Source: RI-153 sp041391225 (lineage in GTDB: Bacteria; Chloroflexota; Anaerolineae; Caldilineales; Caldilineaceae). From it: a stretch of DNA of 64,000 nt. The stretch lies in assembly GCA_041391225.1 (NCBI GenBank), contig JAWKOL010000013.1:62001-126000 (forward strand). The letters run 5' to 3'. The stretch's first letter is position 1. Each line of letters begins with the position of its first letter. The position numbers and the translations under genes are program-made. The notes under the pieces were generated by a model, which worked only from the letters and a program-made list of their open reading frames with translations, searched no databases and was not told the origin of the DNA. Shown one piece after another: positions 12,500 through 22,239 of this stretch.

Positions 12500-12575
12500 G
12501 GGAGATTTGGCGATTAGGAGATTGGACGAGTGGCGCAGAAGCCCAATCGCCCAATCTCCCGATCCCCCAATTTCA
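12500..12575. repeat. GATTGG-type palindromic intergenic repeat
   Basis: The gap between 12334 and 12615 has no gene. It contains a run of GATT(A/G)G units on one strand (12502-12528) facing the complementary CCCAATC units at 12542-12570, forming an imperfect hairpin. The same family recurs near 38.8, 48.1-48.4, 50.5 and 60.0 kb. Confidence 0.7.
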
Positions 12576-12615
12576 CGCTGCCGGCTGAACCGCAGCACGG
12601 GTACAGCGAAATATG

Positions 12616-13986
12616 CTATTCAGAAATCTGAATGGTGACGGAAACAATTGTATCGTCGAGTGTCAAATTGCTCAAGATGTCCAAACCTTCGACCACTTCG
12701 CCGAAGAACGAGATCTGCGTGCCGGCGGCGGCGGGCGGCGCTTCGAAGGCCACCAGCACCTGGCTACCGTTGCTGACCAACGCACCGGTTGCGGGATCCT
12801 GTGCGTAGAGGAAGCCGATGGCGCCGGGTCCCCATTCCGCTTCGCCGTTGAGTTCACCGGAGAAGTAGTAGCCGGCATAGCTGGCAGGGACATTCTCGGG
12901 AGCACCGAAGATGACCAGGTCGGTGGACGCATCGTTGACGGGCGTGCCGTCGTAGTAGCCCAACGAGGCCAGCACCACGAAGTTGTTCACAGTGGTAGGC
13001 GCCAGTTCATCGTTCAGGCTGATGACGATGTCGCCCTGCGAAGTGGAGACCGTGGCGTTGTAGCTCTTGGCCGTGTCGATGACCATATCGGGCGCGGTGT
13101 TGAAGAGACCGCTACGTTCCTCCATCGACAGCTCGGCCAGCGGGCGAGCCCCGGCGGTGAGGTCTTCGGGGGCGATACTGCTGGGCGCGTAAGGTGTGGG
13201 CGTGGGTGTAGGCGGCGGCAACGGTGTGGGCGTAGGCAGATCGCTGGCTTCCGTCTCTTCGATCTCGATGGTGAGAATCTTGTCTCCGTCGAAGTCCGGC
13301 CCCTGTTGCGGGTCGCGGCGGGTCAACTGATCGAGGACAGCGGCGCCTTCCACCACTTCGCCGAAGATGGTGTGAAGACCGTCCAGCCAGGTTGTGGGCG
13401 CAAAGGTGATGAAGAACTGGCTACCATTGGTGCCGGGGCCGGCATTGGCCATCGCCAGAAGACCGGCGCGGTCGAAGCTGCCGCCGGTGTAGATCTCGTC
13501 CTGGAACTGATAGCCGGGTCCACCCATGCCCGTGCCGCTGGGGTCACCAGCCTGGGCCATGAACCCGTCGAGCACGCGGTGGAAGGTGGTGTCGTCGTAG
13601 TAGCCTTCGCGGGCCAAGAAGACGAAGTTGTTGACGGTGACGGGCGCGCGGTCGGCGAAGAGCTGAACGCGAATGTCACCTTTTTCGGTCTTCAACGTGG
13701 CGTAGTAATACTTGCTTGTGTCGATGGTCATCTCGGGCGGGCTGCTGTACATGCCCACACGGTCCGCGGGTGAGCCGTCGCTGCTATCTTCTTCGGGTGC
13801 GGCGGTGGCTGCCGGTTCGGCGGCAGCAGCTTCGGTGGGCGCAGGGACGGTATCCCCGGCGGGAGCGGCGGCGTCATCTGTAGTGGGCGCAATACCAGGG
13901 ATGTTGCAGGCGGCCACCAGCAGCAATGCCGTCAACACGGCTGTGAGCAGCCAGATTCGGTTATTGTTCAATTTCAAAGTTTGCAA
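12616..13986 (-). CDS. Peptidyl-prolyl isomerase lipoprotein with two cyclophilin domains
   Basis: A cyclophilin-type prolyl isomerase exported as a lipoprotein (LLLVAAC near residue 27). No ATG is suitably placed; TTG at 13986, preceded by AAGGAAG, is the best start because longer versions overlap the upstream gene. A Pro/Thr/Ala linker precedes the first cyclophilin domain, which keeps the family signatures FHRVLDGFMAQAGDP, NGSQFFIT and GLHTIFGEVVEG and should be active in folding exported proteins. A PTPTP-rich linker leads to a second cyclophilin-like domain that retains the fold pattern (TVNNFVVLASLGYYDG, SFFGEVVEGLDIL) but has lost the FHR block. It is therefore probably a non-catalytic binding domain. 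Confidence 0.88.
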   Translation of the reverse strand: MQTLKLNNNRIWLLTAVLTALLLVAACNIPGIAPTTDDAAAPAGDTVPAPTEAAAAEPAATAAPEEDSSDGSPADRVGMYSSPPEMTIDTSKYYYATLKTEKGDIRVQLFADRAPVTVNNFVFLAREGYYDDTTFHRVLDGFMAQAGDPSGTGMGGPGYQFQDEIYTGGSFDRAGLLAMANAGPGTNGSQFFITFAPTTWLDGLHTIFGEVVEGAAVLDQLTRRDPQQGPDFDGDKILTIEIEETEASDLPTPTPLPPPTPTPTPYAPSSIAPEDLTAGARPLAELSMEERSGLFNTAPDMVIDTAKSYNATVSTSQGDIVISLNDELAPTTVNNFVVLASLGYYDGTPVNDASTDLVIFGAPENVPASYAGYYFSGELNGEAEWGPGAIGFLYAQDPATGALVSNGSQVLVAFEAPPAAAGTQISFFGEVVEGLDILSNLTLDDTIVSVTIQISE

Positions 13987-14074
13987 AATGGTCTTCCTTT
14001 TCGGTGATGCGGTGGATCGGCAGCCTGTTTGTGGCTGTCGATCACTCAATGGGAGCACGATATTGAAGATGTAA

Positions 14075-15073
14075 TCAAACGCCGCCGTTGCGGAACTCGA
14101 ACCACCAGAGACTACCCAACCCAACAAGTGCTACGGCGCCTCCGATGACGGCGGCTTCGACCGGCGTCGCCTGGGTGAGGTAGATCGAAGACAGCCCCAC
14201 AGCGCCGGCGATCAGGTAACAGATCAACACCGCCTCGCGCCTGCTGTCGGTGAGGCGAGCCAGCCGATGGCTGAGGTGATCCTTGCCCGGCGTGGTGAGC
14301 GGATTCTTGCCGCGGCGCAGCCGGCTCACAAAGACGAGCATTGTATCAAAGATCGGCAAAGCCAGCACCAGCACGGGGATCATCCATGTGACCGTAACAC
14401 TGTTGGACGGGAAACGCAACTTGATCGCCACCGCGGCCAGCAAGAATCCCAAGAAGAGGCTGCCGGTGTCGCCCATGAAGATATAGGCCGGGTTCCAGTT
14501 GTAGATCAGGAAACCCGCGCTTGCCCCCGCCAACGCCGCCGCCAGCGCGCCCACCAGGTATTGGTCGCTCATGGCCGCCAGCAGCGTAAAGAAGACGGCG
14601 GCGATCATGGCGATGCCGCCGGAGAGGCCGTCCATGTTGTCGAGGAGGTTGAAGGCGTTGGTGATGCCCACCACCCACAGCAGGGTCAGCCCGATGTCCA
14701 GCCAGTTGCCGAAGATGCGGATCTGCACGCCGCTGTAGATCAGGATGGCCGCCGCCACCACCTGGCCGGCAAGTTTGATGTAGCTGCCCAGGCCGCGCTG
14801 ATCGTCGATGATGCCCATGATGCTCACCAGCGACGCCCCCACAAAGATACCCACCACTTCGTTGATGTACTGGCGTTCACCAAAGAAGAGCAGCGCCAGG
14901 ATAAAGGCGCCGTAGATGGCAATGCCGCCCATCAACGGCACCGGGCTGGCGTGGATCTTGCGCGCTGCCGGCTGATCAAGAATCCCCAGGCGCAGCGCCA
15001 GTTGACGCGCCATCGGCGTGCCGCCGACGGCCAGGATCAGGGCGCTGGCGGCCATGAGCAGGTAAGGCGTCAT
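14075..15073 (-). CDS. WecA/TagO-like polyprenyl-phosphate glycosyl-1-phosphate transferase
   Basis: An integral membrane enzyme of the PNPT family (WecA/TagO/MraY). It transfers a sugar-1-phosphate, most likely GlcNAc-1-P, from UDP-sugar to undecaprenyl phosphate and starts surface glycan synthesis. The 332 residues contain about ten membrane segments and the diagnostic cytoplasmic motifs: KIHASPVPLMGG near residue 38, GIIDDQRG near 86 (Asp pair), NAFNLLDNMDGLSGG near 138 and FMGDTGSLFLGFLLA near 197. It lies seven bases downstream of the O-antigen ligase/TPR gene in the same direction, supporting a shared role in polysaccharide or glycoprotein assembly. Whether it is WecA-like or another PNPT member cannot be settled by eye; MraY is less likely outside a division cluster. 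Confidence 0.9.
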   Translation of the reverse strand: MTPYLLMAASALILAVGGTPMARQLALRLGILDQPAARKIHASPVPLMGGIAIYGAFILALLFFGERQYINEVVGIFVGASLVSIMGIIDDQRGLGSYIKLAGQVVAAAILIYSGVQIRIFGNWLDIGLTLLWVVGITNAFNLLDNMDGLSGGIAMIAAVFFTLLAAMSDQYLVGALAAALAGASAGFLIYNWNPAYIFMGDTGSLFLGFLLAAVAIKLRFPSNSVTVTWMIPVLVLALPIFDTMLVFVSRLRRGKNPLTTPGKDHLSHRLARLTDSRREAVLICYLIAGAVGLSSIYLTQATPVEAAVIGGAVALVGLGSLWWFEFRNGGV

Positions 15074-15079
15074 TTACGG

Positions 15080-18000
15080 TCACCCTCCCAATGTAGCAAG
15101 GAACTGTTCGACGGCAGGCTTCACCGTATCGGGCGCCAGCGGCAGCGCCTGCTCCGCGGATGTGCGCGCCTCGTCGAGCCGACCAAGCGTCGCGTAGATC
15201 TGCGCCAGCCGGAACGGATAGTCGTAGTTGTCTGGTTGCAGCGTCATCAACTGCTGCAAGGTCGCTTCGGCCTGGGGTAGCCGGTCGTTTTGTATGTAGA
15301 GCGTGGCCAGGTTGGCCAGCAGTGCCACATCCTGCGGCGCCGCCGCCGCCATCGCCTCGTACTGGGCGATCACCTGATCGGTGTTGCCTTGCTGGTTGTA
15401 GATCTCGATGAGCAGGCGGTGCATGTCGCTTTCCACCTGGGGCAGATTCTGCGCCTGGGCGATTTCGATGCCATTTTGCGCCCACTTGATCGCTTCGTCG
15501 GGCTGTTGAAGATCGCGGTAGAGGATGGCCAGATTGCGCACGGCGTTGGCGTCGTTGGGGGTGCGATCCACAATGGCAAGATTGGTCGCCAGGGCGTCGT
15601 CGAGTTCGCCGGCGCGCGCCTGCACCACGCTGAGGAAGCTGCGCAACTGGTTGCTGTTGGGTACATTTTCGATGCCCTGATCGAGCAGCGCGATCAGATC
15701 GTCGTTGCGCTGCTGCTGATCCAGCAAGTCGGCCAGGAGCAGGTAGGTCTGCTCAAAGCGGTCGTCCAGCGACAGGCTGTGCCGGTAGACGTCTTCGGCT
15801 TCGTCGGTGCGGCCCAGCAACACCAGCGTGCCGCCCTTTTCGTTCCACAGGTGGGCGGCGTTGGGGCTGAGCGTGGTGGCCACATTGTAGAAGTCGAGGC
15901 TTTTTTCCAGATTCGTGGCGCGTTCGGTTGGATCACTGGAGAGATCGGCCCAACTTCGGTAGAGGCGGGCCAGGTTGGCGGTGTGATCAGTGTTGAGTGG
16001 GTTGACTTCCTGCGCGCGCAGCAGGATCGTCTCCGCGGCGCGCAGCAGATCTTCGCGTCCCATCTGCGCCACTTCTTCGGCGGTGAGGCCGATGACGTCG
16101 TCTACGTTGAGCGATTGCGGCAAGGTCAACGGGCTTTCCACCGGCGCTTTCTTGGCCTGCTCCAGCAGCGCCCGCCCCAGGAAGAGCATGTAGTGATCTT
16201 CCGACGGGCGCACCGCCAGCGCGCGGCGGTAAAGTTCCACGCTGCCCACCCAATCGCCGTTGGCGTCGAACTGCTGGCCCTGTTTGTAGAAGATGTCGGC
16301 GCGCACCAGCGCCACGTTGACGGTGCTGACAATGGCGAGGATGGCCACCAGGATCACCGCGCCGCCGGCCACGCTGAAGACGGCTTGCGTGGCCACAGGT
16401 CGCCGCTGGTTGAAGAACGACCAGGCGAAAGCGACGGCCGCACCCAGCGCCCAGATCACCACGATCCACGTGTAGAGCGTGAAGTGGCCGGCGATGTGAT
16501 TCAATTGCGTCGCCAGATCGGTGCCGGCCTCGGGCGCAACCAGACGCCCAGCCTGGATCAGGCCGTAGATCAGCCAACCACCCCACAGCACAAGGCTGTA
16601 GCCGGCGAAGCCACGCGCCCACCAGCCGGCGTCGGCCGGTTGTGAGCGCCGCAGCGCCGCCACCGAAAGGCCGATGGTCACCGCGATGAGCCAAGTGAAG
16701 ATGACGAGGAAGAGAATCGCCGGGCTGCCCACCGGCGCGCCGTCTTGCATGCGCCGCGTAACACTAAAGATGAGGATCTCAAAGGGATTCGAGAAGCCCT
16801 GGAAGTTGGTTGTGTAGAGGAAGGCCAGGGTCAGCATCACCAACAGATCGGGCAGCACCGTGCTGGGGAGCAGCCCACCTTCGCTCACCGGCGCGTCGGT
16901 GCGGGCGCGACGGCTACGTCCGCGCGCCGAAGATGTACGCGCCGCCGTCGCCGCAACAGGCGTCAGATTGGCGAACGACTCCGGCGTCAGCCAGCGCATG
17001 CCCACAACCAGCAGCATGGCGGCGAGCACCCAGAAGTAGGTGCGCGTGGCAGCGATGGCGATACCGGTGTGGATCTCCACGAAATGGGCTGTCACCGCGG
17101 CGAGGATGGCGATGATCAGCAACTGGCGTCGTCGGTCTTCGCGCTCGATGCGCGCGCCTGGGTGGATGAAAACGGCCAGTGTCAGGTAGAGGATCAGGCC
17201 GATGATGAAGCCCACCGGCAGCGCCACGCCGAAGAAACGCCAACTCTGATCGAAGGTCACGAAGATGCCGGTGAGCACGGCGCCGCCGCCCAGCCAAAAC
17301 GAAAGGAAGACGATCAGATCGCGGCGCCCAGTGATCAGTCCCAGCCAGCGCAACGACCAGTAGAAGATGGTCATAAAGAGCAGCACGTAGGCCACGAAGC
17401 CGAAGCCGCCGGTGATGGCGAGGCTGTCCCATGTTTCGTTGTGCGAGCGATCCGGGCTGGCGTTGCGTGCTTCCACTTGGGCCAGGCCGGGCGGGTAGAA
17501 GCTGTTGTAGGCCACCCACATCGCCTCCGGCCCGTAGCCCACCAGCGGGCGAATGGGGTTCACGGCGTCGGGTTCACCGTCGGGGAAGACGATGGGATCG
17601 TGTGGCGTCACCATGTCGGCCACGCCTTCCCAAATCAGCGTACGTACCAGGTTGGTGCCTTCGTTGGTATCGAGGATGGTGGTGAGTCGGCCCACGTAGG
17701 GCATACTGCGCAGCGGCTCGCCCAACGGCGTAACATTGATGAGCACCAGAAACAGAGCGCCCAGGAAGCCCAGACCAACCCAGGTGGCTGTCCAGGCGCG
17801 GTAGTGGCGCGGGCGCAGCCCTGTGAGCAGCAGCAATACAAAGATGTAAAGACCGGCAGCCAGCCCCAGCCAGGGTCCGCGACTTTGTGTCCAGAAGATG
17901 GCCAGCGCCTGGACGATGAGCACGAAGAGGTACGATCCGCCCACCAGCGCGCTGGGCATGTCGAACGTGCGACGTCGCGCTTCGGCGGCCTCGTCTTCGG

Positions 18001-18694
18001 CGTCTTCGTTGCTGAGCAGGAAGGCGAAACTGCTGTAGATCCGCTCCAAGGTGAGGAAGAACGCCATGATCAGGTAGGCCGCCAGGAAAATCGGGTTGCC
18101 GGCGTTGCCGGAGACGCGCGTCTGCACGTCGCCGCCCCAGGGCAGCGGATCGATGCCGAAATGCTGGATCACGCCGTAGATGGCGATGGGCAGGCTGGTG
18201 AGGATGATGGTGTGCTGCAGGCGGCGCAGTTGATCCGGGCGGCGCAGGTGCGCAGCCGTGAGCAACGCAATGGTGATGTAGCTCAAGAAGCTGTAGGTCC
18301 CCTGCAAACGTTGATAGGACCCCCACCAGCTCACAGTCGGCGCCACGCTCAACGCCGTGCTCACGGCGTAGGCCAACACCAGCAGCGCCAGCGGCAGCAG
18401 AAAGGGGACGCGCAACCAGCGCCGATACCAGGGCGCCGAGATCGCGTCTGCCGACGAAGCGCTATCGTCCTCGGCGCCGTGGGCAAGCAGCCAAGCGCGC
18501 CCGCCATCTGCCAGTTTGACGAGATAGGCCAGCAACATCACCAGCGCCACCGAGCGAACGAGGCTGATCTTGTCCGGCTCGAAGGCGCGGCTGGAGTAGA
18601 CGTTGAAGAAGAGCGGCGCCACGATCAAGGCGGCCAGCCAGCCCGCTTCGATGACGCCTTCGCACCACGCTTGAATCTTTGAAGTCTGTCGCAT
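15080..18694 (-). CDS. O-antigen ligase/polymerase-like membrane protein with C-terminal TPRs
   Basis: A 1,204-residue fusion. The first ~800 residues are polytopic. They contain the Wzy_C/O-antigen ligase periplasmic loop, with RNASPDRSHNETWDSL preceding a membrane segment, the usual placement of the conserved His/Arg of this family. The last ~400 residues are tetratricopeptide repeats (for example NLAILYRDLQQPDEAIKWA and NLATLYIQNDRLPQAEATL). Such ligases attach lipid-linked glycans to lipid A, cell-surface polymers or proteins, and TPR tails are common in Gram-positive-like and Chloroflexota versions. The start is the first ATG of the open frame; no clear Shine-Dalgarno is seen, but a consensus extended -10 lies about 90 bases upstream. 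No frameshift is visible over 3.6 kb. Confidence 0.88.
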   Translation of the reverse strand: MRQTSKIQAWCEGVIEAGWLAALIVAPLFFNVYSSRAFEPDKISLVRSVALVMLLAYLVKLADGGRAWLLAHGAEDDSASSADAISAPWYRRWLRVPFLLPLALLVLAYAVSTALSVAPTVSWWGSYQRLQGTYSFLSYITIALLTAAHLRRPDQLRRLQHTIILTSLPIAIYGVIQHFGIDPLPWGGDVQTRVSGNAGNPIFLAAYLIMAFFLTLERIYSSFAFLLSNEDAEDEAAEARRRTFDMPSALVGGSYLFVLIVQALAIFWTQSRGPWLGLAAGLYIFVLLLLTGLRPRHYRAWTATWVGLGFLGALFLVLINVTPLGEPLRSMPYVGRLTTILDTNEGTNLVRTLIWEGVADMVTPHDPIVFPDGEPDAVNPIRPLVGYGPEAMWVAYNSFYPPGLAQVEARNASPDRSHNETWDSLAITGGFGFVAYVLLFMTIFYWSLRWLGLITGRRDLIVFLSFWLGGGAVLTGIFVTFDQSWRFFGVALPVGFIIGLILYLTLAVFIHPGARIEREDRRRQLLIIAILAAVTAHFVEIHTGIAIAATRTYFWVLAAMLLVVGMRWLTPESFANLTPVAATAARTSSARGRSRRARTDAPVSEGGLLPSTVLPDLLVMLTLAFLYTTNFQGFSNPFEILIFSVTRRMQDGAPVGSPAILFLVIFTWLIAVTIGLSVAALRRSQPADAGWWARGFAGYSLVLWGGWLIYGLIQAGRLVAPEAGTDLATQLNHIAGHFTLYTWIVVIWALGAAVAFAWSFFNQRRPVATQAVFSVAGGAVILVAILAIVSTVNVALVRADIFYKQGQQFDANGDWVGSVELYRRALAVRPSEDHYMLFLGRALLEQAKKAPVESPLTLPQSLNVDDVIGLTAEEVAQMGREDLLRAAETILLRAQEVNPLNTDHTANLARLYRSWADLSSDPTERATNLEKSLDFYNVATTLSPNAAHLWNEKGGTLVLLGRTDEAEDVYRHSLSLDDRFEQTYLLLADLLDQQQRNDDLIALLDQGIENVPNSNQLRSFLSVVQARAGELDDALATNLAIVDRTPNDANAVRNLAILYRDLQQPDEAIKWAQNGIEIAQAQNLPQVESDMHRLLIEIYNQQGNTDQVIAQYEAMAAAAPQDVALLANLATLYIQNDRLPQAEATLQQLMTLQPDNYDYPFRLAQIYATLGRLDEARTSAEQALPLAPDTVKPAVEQFLATLGG

Positions 18695-18783
18695 CGGTTC
18701 ACTGCCCGCTTGAGTGGATGGTATGTGTAGAAATCATGGCAATCACGTGTTCGAGGGGATCTGCACTCTGTCAAAACCTGGGC

Positions 18784-18792
18784 ATTATAGCA
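18784..18792 (-). promoter_or_regulatory. Extended -10 promoter upstream of the O-antigen ligase gene
   Basis: On the minus strand TGCTATAAT is a perfect extended -10 (TGnTATAAT) in the 115-base gap after the GT4 gene, about 90 bases before the ligase start. No convincing -35 is present, as expected for extended -10 promoters. Confidence 0.6.
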
Positions 18793-18809
18793 CAGGCGAA
18801 AACGCCGCG

Positions 18810-19949
18810 TCACAAACCGGCAGTCAGGTCACGGTAAACTCGCTCGGTGGCGTCGAGCATGGCGTCGAGGCTGAACGCGGTCTGCGCATGGGACAACGCT
18901 GTCGCGCCGAAGTTGCGGCGCAGATCGACATCGTCGACAAGACGCTGGATCGCCGCAGCCAGCGCCGCCGAATCGTCGGGCGGCGTCACGAGGCCGGTTT
19001 CGCCGTGACGATTGACGTAGGATGTGCCTGTCCCCAGTTCGGTGGAGATCAGCGGCAACCCCGAAGCCATCGCTTCGAGGAGGACGATACCCAGCGATTC
19101 GCTGCGGTGGATCGAAGGCAACACGAAGAGATCGGCGGCGCGGTAGATCGCAGGCAGATCGGCGTCGGAGAGCGTACCCGCCAGTTGGACGCGGTCGCCG
19201 ATCCCCAGTTCGGCGATGAGGCGGCGGATGTCGTCTTCTTCGGGGCCGGTGCCAACCACGAGGCAACGTGCGCCCGTCACTTGGGCCATGGCACGCACGA
19301 GGACGGCTACGCCTTTGTAGTAGCGCAGCCGCCCCACAAAGAGGACGAGCGGCCCTGGGCCGTATTGGGCGCGCAGTTCGGCGGAGCGGGCTGTCACCGC
19401 GGGTGTGGGGGCGAAGCGCTCTAGATCGATGCCAAAGTGGACGACTTCGATCTTCTCCGGTTGGGCGGCGGCGATGGGCGACAGGAAGGGCGACGAAGCG
19501 ATGTACGGCGGATTCGACACGAGGATCTTGTGGGCCTGGTGCAAAATCCGACGCAAGAAGGGCGCGTAGAATTTGAGCAGCGTCGCTTGTTTGACGATAT
19601 CACTGTGGTAGGTGATCACGGTGCGACGTCCGGCGCGCACAAAGATCTGCGCCAGTTCGCCCGGCGGGTAGGGCGCGTGTAGATGCACGATGTCGGCGTC
19701 CTGGCCGATGCGATGCAGCGCCCAGGGCATTTCGGCGGCCAGCGGCGCCGACGATATGTTGAATTGGCGGGCGCATTTGGTCACTGAGACGCCGTCGATG
19801 GTCTCGATCTGGCGGCGGTTGGCGGTGTTGGTCACCAGCACGCGCACATCGTGGCCGCGAGCGCGCATTCCCTCGGCCTGCCAACGCAGGTGATTTTCGA
19901 TGCCACCGAGGACAGGCGCGTAGTCTTTGTAAACGTGGACGATCTTCAT
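18810..19949 (-). CDS. GT4 family glycosyltransferase
   Basis: A GT-B fold retaining glycosyltransferase of about 379 residues. Its N-terminal domain opens MKIVHVYKDYAPVLGGIENH, the nucleotide-free acceptor domain pattern. The C-terminal donor domain carries VLFVGRLRYYKGVAVLV, RVQLAGTLSDADLPAIYRAA and the EX7E-like HRSESLGIVLLEAMASGLP, typical of GT4. It probably adds a hexose to a lipid-linked surface glycan made with the downstream ligase and WecA-like genes. The start at 19949 overlaps the stop of the helicase gene by four bases (ATGA), implying translational coupling. A longer in-frame reading to 20303 lies inside the helicase and is rejected. Confidence 0.9.
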   Translation of the reverse strand: MKIVHVYKDYAPVLGGIENHLRWQAEGMRARGHDVRVLVTNTANRRQIETIDGVSVTKCARQFNISSAPLAAEMPWALHRIGQDADIVHLHAPYPPGELAQIFVRAGRRTVITYHSDIVKQATLLKFYAPFLRRILHQAHKILVSNPPYIASSPFLSPIAAAQPEKIEVVHFGIDLERFAPTPAVTARSAELRAQYGPGPLVLFVGRLRYYKGVAVLVRAMAQVTGARCLVVGTGPEEDDIRRLIAELGIGDRVQLAGTLSDADLPAIYRAADLFVLPSIHRSESLGIVLLEAMASGLPLISTELGTGTSYVNRHGETGLVTPPDDSAALAAAIQRLVDDVDLRRNFGATALSHAQTAFSLDAMLDATERVYRDLTAGL

Positions 19950-22218
19950 GACTGTTTGGTGGTGTAATCGGCCAGGGCGCGGAAGGCCAACGCCGGTTCG
20001 TTGGGCCGGCGCTCGGAGCGGCCGATGTTGTAAAGCACGATCAATTCTCGGCGGGCGCGGGTAATGCCCACGTAGAGCAGGCGCAGGCGTTCGGCGGCCA
20101 CGCCCAGGCGGGCCTGCTGCGAGGCGGCGCCCATCACGTAGTCGTCCAGTGTCCCCATGTGCAGGTGACGCACCTGTTCGATGGTCTCGGCGACGAGGTT
20201 GAGGTTGTCGCGGGTGAACCAGCGTTCTCCGCGGTAGCCGTCTTCGTCGCCGCCGCTGGGGAAGCTGTAGTTGCTCACCGAGAGCAGATAGACGCGATCC
20301 CATTCCAGGCCCTTGGCGGCGTGCATGGTGGCTACGGTCACCTTGCCGGGCGGGGGATCGAAGCCGAGGGCGTCTTCGTTGAAGCCGAGCAGGCGACCGC
20401 GGTTTTGGGCGATCTCGCTCAGTTCGTGGGCCAGATCGGGCAGGCGCAAGTGTGGCTGTTCGCGCAAACGGCGCGCCAGCAGCACAGCGATGCTGTGGGT
20501 AAGCGCCAGATCCGCCGGTTCGGTGAAGATGTCGCTGCCCAGCGTGAGCACCAGTTCGTCCACAGGCAGCACGGTGGCGGCTGTCCAGCGGGCCAGGTCG
20601 GCGCGGAAACGATCCAGCACGGTGCGAAAGCCTTCGAAGTCTTCGATCCAGTTAAGTTCTTCCAGCCAGTCGTCGCCGCCAGAGGGGAAGAGGAAACGCT
20701 CGGGTTGTCGCAGTTTTCCAAGCGCACGTGCAAAGGTTTCCACAGGTTCAGGCAACTCTTTGGCCGAGGCGTCGCCTGTCTGCGCCAACACCGCGCCAAG
20801 ACGGGGCCACCAGACGGCGCGCCAGAGTTCGGGCAGGTGGGGCGGTTCTTCGGGGCGGGCGATGTATTGCAGCACAGTGGCCAGGGCAGCAGCCGCCACC
20901 CGCGTGTTGTTGCTGGCGCGCAACAGCGAATCGTCGAAGGGCAGTTCGGCGTTCTTGAGCAAAGTGGAGAGCGCGAATCCGCGCCCGTTGTCCGGCACGA
21001 GGACGGCCACCGTCTGCTCGCTGTGATCGGGCAACCAGCGTTGCAGGCTTTTCACAGTGACGTCGAGTTCGTCTTCGGGGGTGAGGGCGCGGTCGAAGAC
21101 GGTGACACACGGCGATCCTGGCGGCGGGTTGGGCTGGGGATCATCGGGCAGCGTAGGCTCGATATCGGGCGTGGCCAGCGTCATCGAAGGCGGCAACACG
21201 GGGTGACCGGCCCGACTCCACTGCGAAAGGTAGTTCGCCAGATCGATGATGGGCTGGGCGCTGCGCCCGGAGTTGGGCAGATCGAGGGCGAGCACATCAT
21301 CGCGGGCCAAGAAGCGGCGCAGGTATTTGGGATCGGCGCTGGTGAATGTGGTGTTGATGGCCTGATTGGGGTCGCCTACACGTACCCAGTTGCCGTGGGC
21401 GTCGGTGAGCAGCGAGAGCATCTCTTCTTGCAAGATGCTGCTGTCTTGGGCCTCGTCTTCGAGGACGTAGGGCCACTGCGCCTGGAGACGGGCCAGGAAG
21501 GTGTCGTCCGCTTCCAGCGCCTGCAACGCGAGGACGATGAGATCGTCGAAGTCCACAGCGCCGCGCAGGTGCAGGCCGCGCTGGTAGTCGGCGTAGATCT
21601 GCACAGCAAATTCGAGCAGCGGCCATCGCCCCGACTGGCGCGCCAGGTTGTTCTGGAGCACAGCCGCCGACGTGCGCAGATCCTTGGCGGTACGGATCAT
21701 GGCGGCGGCGATGTCGAGGGCATCATCGCGCAAGTAGCGTTCGATGCGGCGGGGTTTTCCAGATAGTCGCGCTGCAAGAAGGCGCCGAAGAGATCGGGAT
21801 GGCTGGAAAGGTAGTTGGAGACGGCGGTTTCGACGATCTCGCGCGCCGTCCGTTCGTCTACAATGCCGAATTCTTCGGAAAGGCCCACCAGCGCAGGCCG
21901 CTCGCGCACGATGTCGTGGGCCAGACCGTGCAGCGTGCGCACACGGTAGCCCACACCGGGCAAGAGTCCGCGGGCCTGGATGAAGGCGTTGATGCGTGTG
22001 CGGAAGTTCTCGGCGGCGCTGTTGGTAAAGGTGACCACGAGCACCTCGCGGTCTTCCGCTGCGCTTTCGGCCGCGAGTTTTTCCACCAGGCGCGCTGCCA
22101 GCAAGCTCAGCGTAAAGGTCTTGCCGCTGCCGGGCACAGCGCTGATCCCCATCCGCCCGCCATCGTATTCAAGGATTTTCTGTTGCGCTGGGCGAAGGAG
22201 AATCGAATCTGTCGTCAT
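19946..22218 (-). CDS. UvrD/Rep-family superfamily I DNA helicase
   Basis: An ATP-dependent DNA helicase of about 757 residues. Motifs appear in order: Walker A AVPGSGKTFTLS near residue 27, motif Ia VVTFTNSAAENF, Walker B VLEDEAQDSS, motif III VGDPNQAIN, motif V TMHAAKGLEWDRVYL and motif VI LLYVGITRARREL. Such enzymes unwind DNA in repair and replication restart. The 173- and 595-residue frames join at about 21755, where one base of a C-run is missing; restoring it gives ENPRRIERYLRDD, so the gene is probably intact in the organism. The region between the ATPase lobes is less conserved than in classic UvrD, so a PcrA/UvrD paralogue is likely. Its stop overlaps the glycosyltransferase start. 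Confidence 0.9.
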
Positions 22219-22239
22219 CGCTCGGTTTCGAGTTAAGCG

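Noticed and set aside
16745..18682. Long 645-residue plus-strand ORF
   Set aside because: It is the reverse shadow of the O-antigen ligase gene, with Gln/His/Arg-rich non-protein-like composition.
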